DNA of 9,964 nt, from positions 1-9,964 of the forward strand of contig JAAEMC010000226.1 in the NCBI GenBank assembly GCA_024225895.1, given 5' to 3'. The notes beneath the pieces are model-generated. The model was not told the DNA's origin, did no database searches, and saw only the letters and a list, made by a program, of their open reading frames with translations. This document shows, in pieces, positions 6,575 to 9,964 of this stretch. The translations under genes were made by a program, and so were the position numbers. Every line of letters starts with the position of its first letter. Position 1 is the first letter of the stretch. This DNA comes from Desulfobacteraceae bacterium. GTDB taxonomy: Bacteria > Desulfobacterota > Desulfobacteria > Desulfobacterales > Desulfobacteraceae.

Positions 6575-7456
6575 ATGAAAAATACCACATTATATATCAT
6601 CACCATATTGATATGGGGCTCTACCTGGATTGCCATTAAATTCCAACTGGGTGCTGTGGATCCCATGGTCTCAGTATGTTACAGGTTTGCACTTTCTTCT
6701 TTCTTGTTGATGCTATTTTGTTTTGTCAGGGAGCTGAATATGAAATTTTCTTTAAAAGATCATTTTTTCATGGCTCTGCTGGGATTTTTGCTTTTTTCTT
6801 TGAATTACTGGCTGGTATATGTGGCGGAACTCTACCTTACCAGCGGCTTGATGGCGGTTGTGTTTTCCTCCATTGTCTTCATGAATATTGCCAATAACAG
6901 TATTTTTTTAAAAGCAACATTGAAAAAGGACATGGTCATGGGTGCCGTCATCGGCATGGTAGGGATTGCCATCATCTTTTTCCCGGAAATAAAATCATTT
7001 GATCTGTCTGATAAAGGCTTTTTAGGGCTTGTATTAGGTGTTGCAAGCTGCTTTTTAGCATCCCTTGGCAATATAACCTCTGCACGGAATACGAAAAATA
7101 ACATCCCTGTGATCCAGGCAAATGCCTTTGGAATGACATACGGGGCTGTATTTTTAACGCTGATAGCCATTTTGTTAGGAAAAGATTTTTCCTTTTCCTT
7201 TTCCACCCCATATCTTGGTTCTCTTATTTACCTGGCCATATTTGGTTCCATCATTGCTTTTGGCAGCTACTTAACCCTGATCGGGTCCATTGGGGCGGAC
7301 AAGGCCTCCTACAGCATTATGCTGGTGCCTGTAGTGGCCTTGGTTATTTCCTCTTTTGCAGAAGGATATACATGGGATATCTATGCCATATTCGGTATTT
7401 TGCTGGTTGTTGGCGGCAATTTTCTGGCTTTACGAAAAAGAACTGCTGACTCCTGA
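6575..7456 (+). CDS. EamA/DMT-superfamily transporter
   Basis: A 293-residue inner-membrane protein with about ten hydrophobic helices in two repeated EamA halves (about 5-135 and 148-288), the standard length for drug/metabolite exporters of the RhaT/YdcZ/RarD type. Typical signatures are the opening ITILIWGSTWIAIKF, RFALSSFLLML in helix 2, and the second-half ending GSYLTLIGSIGADKASYSI with VPVVALVISSFAEG. Members usually export amino acids or related metabolites by exchange or proton coupling. The start ATG has AAGGATA about 10 nt upstream. It is divergent from a MocR regulator, the commonest partner arrangement for this pair; the exported compound is probably an amino acid or amine related to the effector of that regulator. 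The substrate cannot be read from the sequence. Confidence 0.92.
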   Translation: MKNTTLYIITILIWGSTWIAIKFQLGAVDPMVSVCYRFALSSFLLMLFCFVRELNMKFSLKDHFFMALLGFLLFSLNYWLVYVAELYLTSGLMAVVFSSIVFMNIANNSIFLKATLKKDMVMGAVIGMVGIAIIFFPEIKSFDLSDKGFLGLVLGVASCFLASLGNITSARNTKNNIPVIQANAFGMTYGAVFLTLIAILLGKDFSFSFSTPYLGSLIYLAIFGSIIAFGSYLTLIGSIGADKASYSIMLVPVVALVISSFAEGYTWDIYAIFGILLVVGGNFLALRKRTADS

Positions 7457-7473
7457 TTTATTAATTTGTTGAA

Positions 7474-7494
7474 AAAAAACCACTAAAGTTTTTT
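7474..7494. terminator. Weak A/T inverted repeat after the exporter gene
   Basis: AAAAAAC (7474-7480) and GTTTTTT (7488-7494) form a 7-bp stem with a 7-nt loop and a T-rich 3' arm, 18 bp after the exporter stop codon. Only one G-C pair makes it a poor terminator. It is the only candidate close to the gene end. Confidence 0.25.
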
Positions 7495-7572
7495 AAAGCA
7501 GTGTTTCAGAGAAATCACATTAATTCATCATGGTTAAATTTTAAAAGTGATTTCACAATGTTTACGCACGTT

Positions 7573-7627
7573 AAGCCTAAATTTCCTAATTTTGGCTTAT
7601 TGATTTATCTGAAAATCGGAGTATAAT
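7573..7627 (+). promoter_or_regulatory. Hairpin/operator plus promoter of the first binding-protein gene
   Basis: AAGCCTAAATT (7573-7583) and AATTTTGGCTT (7588-7598) form an 11-bp inverted repeat with one mismatch and a 4-nt loop. Directly after it come TTGATT (7600-7605) and, with a 16-bp spacer, a perfect TATAAT (7622-7627). This would start a leader of about 70 nt before the ATG at 7706. The repeat abutting the -35 could be an operator, or a terminator of the exporter transcript, though no T-tract follows. Confidence 0.5.
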
Positions 7628-7705
7628 ATTCTCCTATCAGTATAGAAAACATATTGAAGTATTCAAGTTTTCCCAAATCAAAATTCGTAAACATGGAGGC
7701 AAATC

Positions 7706-8470
7706 ATGAAAAAATTATTTTTGGGTATTTCTTTTATTCTGTGTGCATTTTTGTTGAACACAAGTACGGTGACAGCCGCAGACACTATCAGGGTTGGTGG
7801 ATACCTGTTCCCACCGTTTGTCGAAGTAAACAAAGGCAAGTATAGTGGCATTACAATAGACCTCATAGATGAATTAAATAAATTTCAAGAGGATTATACT
7901 TTTGTATTTGTTAATACATCACCGAAAAGACGTTATACTGACTCTGGTAAAGGAAAATTTGATATTATGATGTTCGAGGATAAAAATTGGGGCTGGAAGG
8001 ATAAACCAGTTGATTCTTCAGACATATTTTTAAAAGGAGGGGAGGTCTACATCACCAAAGCCGATCCTTCAAAAGATCAGAGTTACTTTGATAATCTAAA
8101 GGATAAATCCTTTGCCGTGATATTGGGATATCATTACGGGTTTGCAGATTTCAATGCCGATGATAAGTATCTCAAAGACAATTTTGATATCCAGCTTGGT
8201 ATGATCCATGATAGCAATATTAAAAAAGTCTTGGTAGGGAGATGTGATGTTTCAGTTGTTACCATCTCATATCTTAAAAAATTCTTAAAAGAAAACCCGG
8301 ATAAAGCAGGGCAGTTATTGCTGTCAGATAAGCTGGATCAAGAATATAATCATACCATCCTGGTAAAAAAGGATACTGCAATCGATGTTTTGACAATAAA
8401 TAAATTACTATCCCAAATGAAAGAAAAAGGTGTGTTAAACCGCGTGTGGGAAAAATATGGTATTCAATAA
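7706..8470 (+). CDS. Periplasmic substrate-binding protein (SBP_bac_3 type), copy 1
   Basis: 254 residues, with a Sec signal peptide (MKK, hydrophobic core FLGISFILCAFLL, likely cut after TVTA) and a mature protein of about 230 residues, normal for cluster-F extracellular solute-binding proteins. Features: VGGYLFPPFVE then GITIDLIDELNK at the N-lobe, TSPKRRY, GKFDIMMFED, WGWKD, a hinge-like FLKGGEVYITKADPSKDQSY and the C-lobe KSFAVILGYHYGF. GGAGG stands 7 nt before the ATG, fixing the start. Classical amino-acid binders carry a T-x-x-R segment before the hinge that grips the ligand carboxylate; I do not see it here (KDKPVDSSDIF instead), so the ligand may not be an amino acid. No permease or ATPase gene is next to it; it may serve a distant ABC transporter or sensor. 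A paralogue follows 223 bp downstream. Confidence 0.85.
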   Translation: MKKLFLGISFILCAFLLNTSTVTAADTIRVGGYLFPPFVEVNKGKYSGITIDLIDELNKFQEDYTFVFVNTSPKRRYTDSGKGKFDIMMFEDKNWGWKDKPVDSSDIFLKGGEVYITKADPSKDQSYFDNLKDKSFAVILGYHYGFADFNADDKYLKDNFDIQLGMIHDSNIKKVLVGRCDVSVVTISYLKKFLKENPDKAGQLLLSDKLDQEYNHTILVKKDTAIDVLTINKLLSQMKEKGVLNRVWEKYGIQ

Positions 8471-8693
8471 ATATTGTATGATTATTATTTATTAAGGATT
8501 GTTTTTAAAAAAAATAAATTTAATTTGAAAGATTAGTCAATAAATGCTGTATAGCAAAGAAAAGTGTTTATCGTAAAAGATTTTTCCTAATATAGAATAA
8601 TTTAAATTGAAAAACGCTCAGTAGCTGTTATCTTGTATATATTTGGCGGTCGTTTATAAATCCGGTTGGTAACTATCATAAATGAGGCTTTCA
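8471..8693. other. AT-rich spacer between the two binding-protein genes
   Basis: This 223-bp spacer is very AT-rich. No GC-rich terminator was found. Possible -35-like TTGAAA boxes at 8525 and 8607 lack well-spaced -10 partners, so a promoter for the second copy is not established. Confidence 0.4.
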
Positions 8694-9446
8694 ATGAAAA
8701 AGATACTATTATTCATTGTTTCAGGGCTCCTTTGGACCTGGAGTCTGTCAGCTACGGAGACCATAAAAGTTGGAGGATATGTTTTCCCACCATTTGTTGA
8801 AAAATTAAATGATCAGCATATTGGTATAACAATTGATCTCATTAATGAATTGAATAAGTTCCAGCAAGCTTATCGGTTTGAGTTCGTCACTACATCACCG
8901 AAAAGACGTTATGCAGATTTTGAAACAGGAAGGTTCGATATCATAATGTTTGAGGATAAAAACTGGGGCTGGAAAGATAAACCAGTTGTTTCTTCAAAGG
9001 TGTTTTTAAAAGGGGGGGAAGTTTATATCACTAAAGCGGATCCTTCAAAAGACCAGAGCTATTTTGATAATCTGAAGGGTAAATCTTTTGCTGTGATGTT
9101 GGGGTATCATTACGGGTTTGCGAATTTTAATGCCGATGAAACATATCTAAAAAATAATTTTGATATTCAACTGGGCTCGATGCCTGATGCGAATATATTA
9201 AAAGTCTTAATCGGCAGAAGCGATATTTCAGTTGTTACCCTCTCTTATCTTCATAAGTTTTTAAAAAAAAATCCAGACAAGAAAAGCCAGTTGTTAATAT
9301 CTGTAAAAATGGATCAGGAATATAATCATACCATCCTTGTGGGGAAAAAAGGAAAAATTGATCTTCAGACAATAAACACCCTACTACTACAGATAAAAGA
9401 TGCAGGCATCTTAGACCGCGTCTTAAAAAATTACGGTTTTCAATAA
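8694..9446 (+). CDS. Periplasmic substrate-binding protein (SBP_bac_3 type), copy 2
   Basis: 250 residues, paralogous to the preceding gene: my hand alignment of the mature parts gives about 165 of 230 identical without gaps. It has its own Sec signal (MKKILLFIVSGLLWTW, likely cut near LSA-T). An in-frame ATG lies 12 nt earlier at 8682, but GAGGC with 5 nt before the ATG at 8694 matches exactly the GAGGC-5-ATG layout of copy 1, so 8694 is chosen. FPPFVE, TSPKRRY, MFEDKNWGWKDKPV, FLKGGEVYITKADPSKDQSY and DQEYNHTILV are identical between copies. Differences cluster at residues 17-23 of the mature protein, around SPKRRY, and in the C-terminal lobe, which might tune ligand or partner. No transporter partner is adjacent. 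The tandem arrangement points to a local duplication. Confidence 0.85.
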   Translation: MKKILLFIVSGLLWTWSLSATETIKVGGYVFPPFVEKLNDQHIGITIDLINELNKFQQAYRFEFVTTSPKRRYADFETGRFDIIMFEDKNWGWKDKPVVSSKVFLKGGEVYITKADPSKDQSYFDNLKGKSFAVMLGYHYGFANFNADETYLKNNFDIQLGSMPDANILKVLIGRSDISVVTLSYLHKFLKKNPDKKSQLLISVKMDQEYNHTILVGKKGKIDLQTINTLLLQIKDAGILDRVLKNYGFQ

Positions 9447-9529
9447 AGATTGCATATCCCTGGCGCAAACCGGCTCCAAACAATCCAAGTGTTGCATATT
9501 TAAATGGATCTGTGCTAATTAGATTCGTT

Positions 9530-9862
9530 ATGAAACAATATGTAATAGATGGATTAAGGCTTGAAGATTACCATAAATTAAAAGCCTATTTGGATAAGAA
9601 TTGTGAATCTGCTTCCATTAACGGCATTTACTGGCTTGAACTGGAAACGGATTTACTTACGGATATTCAAAAAGCGCATGGACAGTGTCAGCCTCATGTT
9701 TTTGCGCTGATGCTTGAAGAAAGTCATCTCTCCTGTGAACTCCTTGTTAGAATTAAACGTAATATTAAATGCGACTGCATGGAATACGCGAATAAGAAAC
9801 AGCGAGACTGGTTGATAAAAACAGCAGATGCTATTCTGGAAGCGCTTGATATTCATATATAA
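9530..9862 (+). CDS. Conserved hypothetical protein upstream of RNase J
   Basis: 110 residues from the ATG at 9530; an in-frame GTG at 9512 would add six residues, but MKQYVIDGLRLEDYHKLKAY is the start I would expect for the family. It is a small soluble acidic alpha/beta protein with no signal or membrane segment. Noted: IYWLELETDLL, the histidine-containing KAHGQCQPHVFAL, then SCELLVRIKRNIKCDCMEYA with three cysteines (one in S-C-E, two in C-D-C), and a C-terminal helix QRDWLIKTADAILEAL. The cysteine and histidine placement could bind metal, but this is inference. I recall similar small proteins in deltaproteobacteria, without a known function. It lies 37 bp before the RNase J start on the same strand and is probably co-transcribed. 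No good Shine-Dalgarno is visible for either start. Confidence 0.7.
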   Translation: MKQYVIDGLRLEDYHKLKAYLDKNCESASINGIYWLELETDLLTDIQKAHGQCQPHVFALMLEESHLSCELLVRIKRNIKCDCMEYANKKQRDWLIKTADAILEALDIHI

Positions 9863-9899
9863 TCCTCTGGCCTGAAACGGATTTGGGAAGTAAAATAAG

Positions 9900-9964
9900 A
9901 TGCTAAAAATAATACCCCTTGGCGGACTTGGTGAAATTGGCCTCAATATGATGGTGATCGAGTA
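9900..9964 (+). CDS. rnj: Ribonuclease J, N-terminal start (partial)
   Basis: Only the first 21 codons are in the window. They read MLKIIPLGGLGEIGLNMMVI followed by E, the diagnostic first beta-strand and LGG-GEIG-N loop of RNase J, a metallo-beta-lactamase/beta-CASP enzyme with endo- and 5'-to-3' exonuclease activity in mRNA decay and RNA maturation. GGGAAG lies about 10 nt before the ATG. The metal-binding HxHxDH motif would fall beyond the window. Confidence 0.85.
   Translation, partial: MLKIIPLGGLGEIGLNMMVIE

Noticed and set aside
6832..7206. 124-codon minus-strand frame inside the exporter gene
   Set aside because: Shadow of a clear EamA gene; Met/Lys/Thr-rich composition typical of the antisense of membrane-helix codons.
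8682..8693. Upstream ATG as the start of the second binding protein
   Set aside because: The GAGGC motif inside this stretch is positioned exactly as the ribosome-binding site for the ATG at 8694, matching copy 1.
7706..9446. Two binding proteins as a phase-variable or recombination cassette
   Set aside because: They are in direct orientation and only about 70% identical, with no invertase or inverted repeats; simple tandem duplication explains them.

Overview
The window is AT-rich chromosomal DNA from a Gram-negative bacterium. A type IV pilus retraction-type ATPase, periplasmic binding proteins with Sec signals, an RNase J start preceded by a small cysteine-containing protein, and a MocR/EamA pair together fit an anaerobic deltaproteobacterium of the Desulfobacteraceae type. 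That placement is inference from gene content and remembered families, not a search. No rRNA, tRNA, CRISPR array or intact mobile element was seen.

Layout. (1) 1-834, plus strand: the 3' end of a DUF5916-type outer-membrane protein gene, then a 189-residue polytopic membrane protein that looks like the N-terminal part of a longer, Bacteroidetes-type protein. Its stop overlaps by 3 nt the stop of the convergent next gene. (2) 831-1973, minus strand: a divergent NeuC/WecB-type UDP-GlcNAc 2-epimerase. (3) 1974-2439: no convincing gene, but a LacI/PurR-like palindrome in the epimerase leader and a possible 3' remnant of a second epimerase-like gene. (4) 2440-4425, minus strand: a two-gene unit, a PilT/PilU ATPase followed by a zinc-ribbon plus degenerate-receiver protein. 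(5) 4426-4972: an AT-rich spacer with a plus-strand promoter candidate set among GCGATTACCA half-sites, and a 52-codon relic resembling the C-terminus of a condensation/acyltransferase-type enzyme. (6) 4973-7456: a MocR-family PLP regulator (minus) divergent from an EamA/DMT exporter (plus); the spacer carries ATCTGTTAT repeats suitable as an operator. (7) 7706-9446: two tandem, about 70% identical periplasmic substrate-binding proteins with no permease or ATPase. (8) 9530-9964: a conserved small protein, then the start of RNase J.

How the genes work together. The regulator and exporter form a classic ligand-responsive MocR-EamA pair. The PilT-like ATPase and the zinc-ribbon protein probably act in twitching motility or pilus dynamics and its signalling. 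The two binding proteins are a recent local duplication that took the ribosome-binding site and a short stretch past the stop along with the gene. The left end and the 2.0-2.4 and 4.6-4.95 kb gaps look like scars of gene gain and loss: truncated ORFs and 3' gene ends with no bodies.

No clearly new multi-gene system is visible. The best leads are the gene relics, the atypical epimerase, the pseudo-receiver beside the pilus motor, and the orphan paired binding proteins that lack the usual amino-acid-binding arginine motif.
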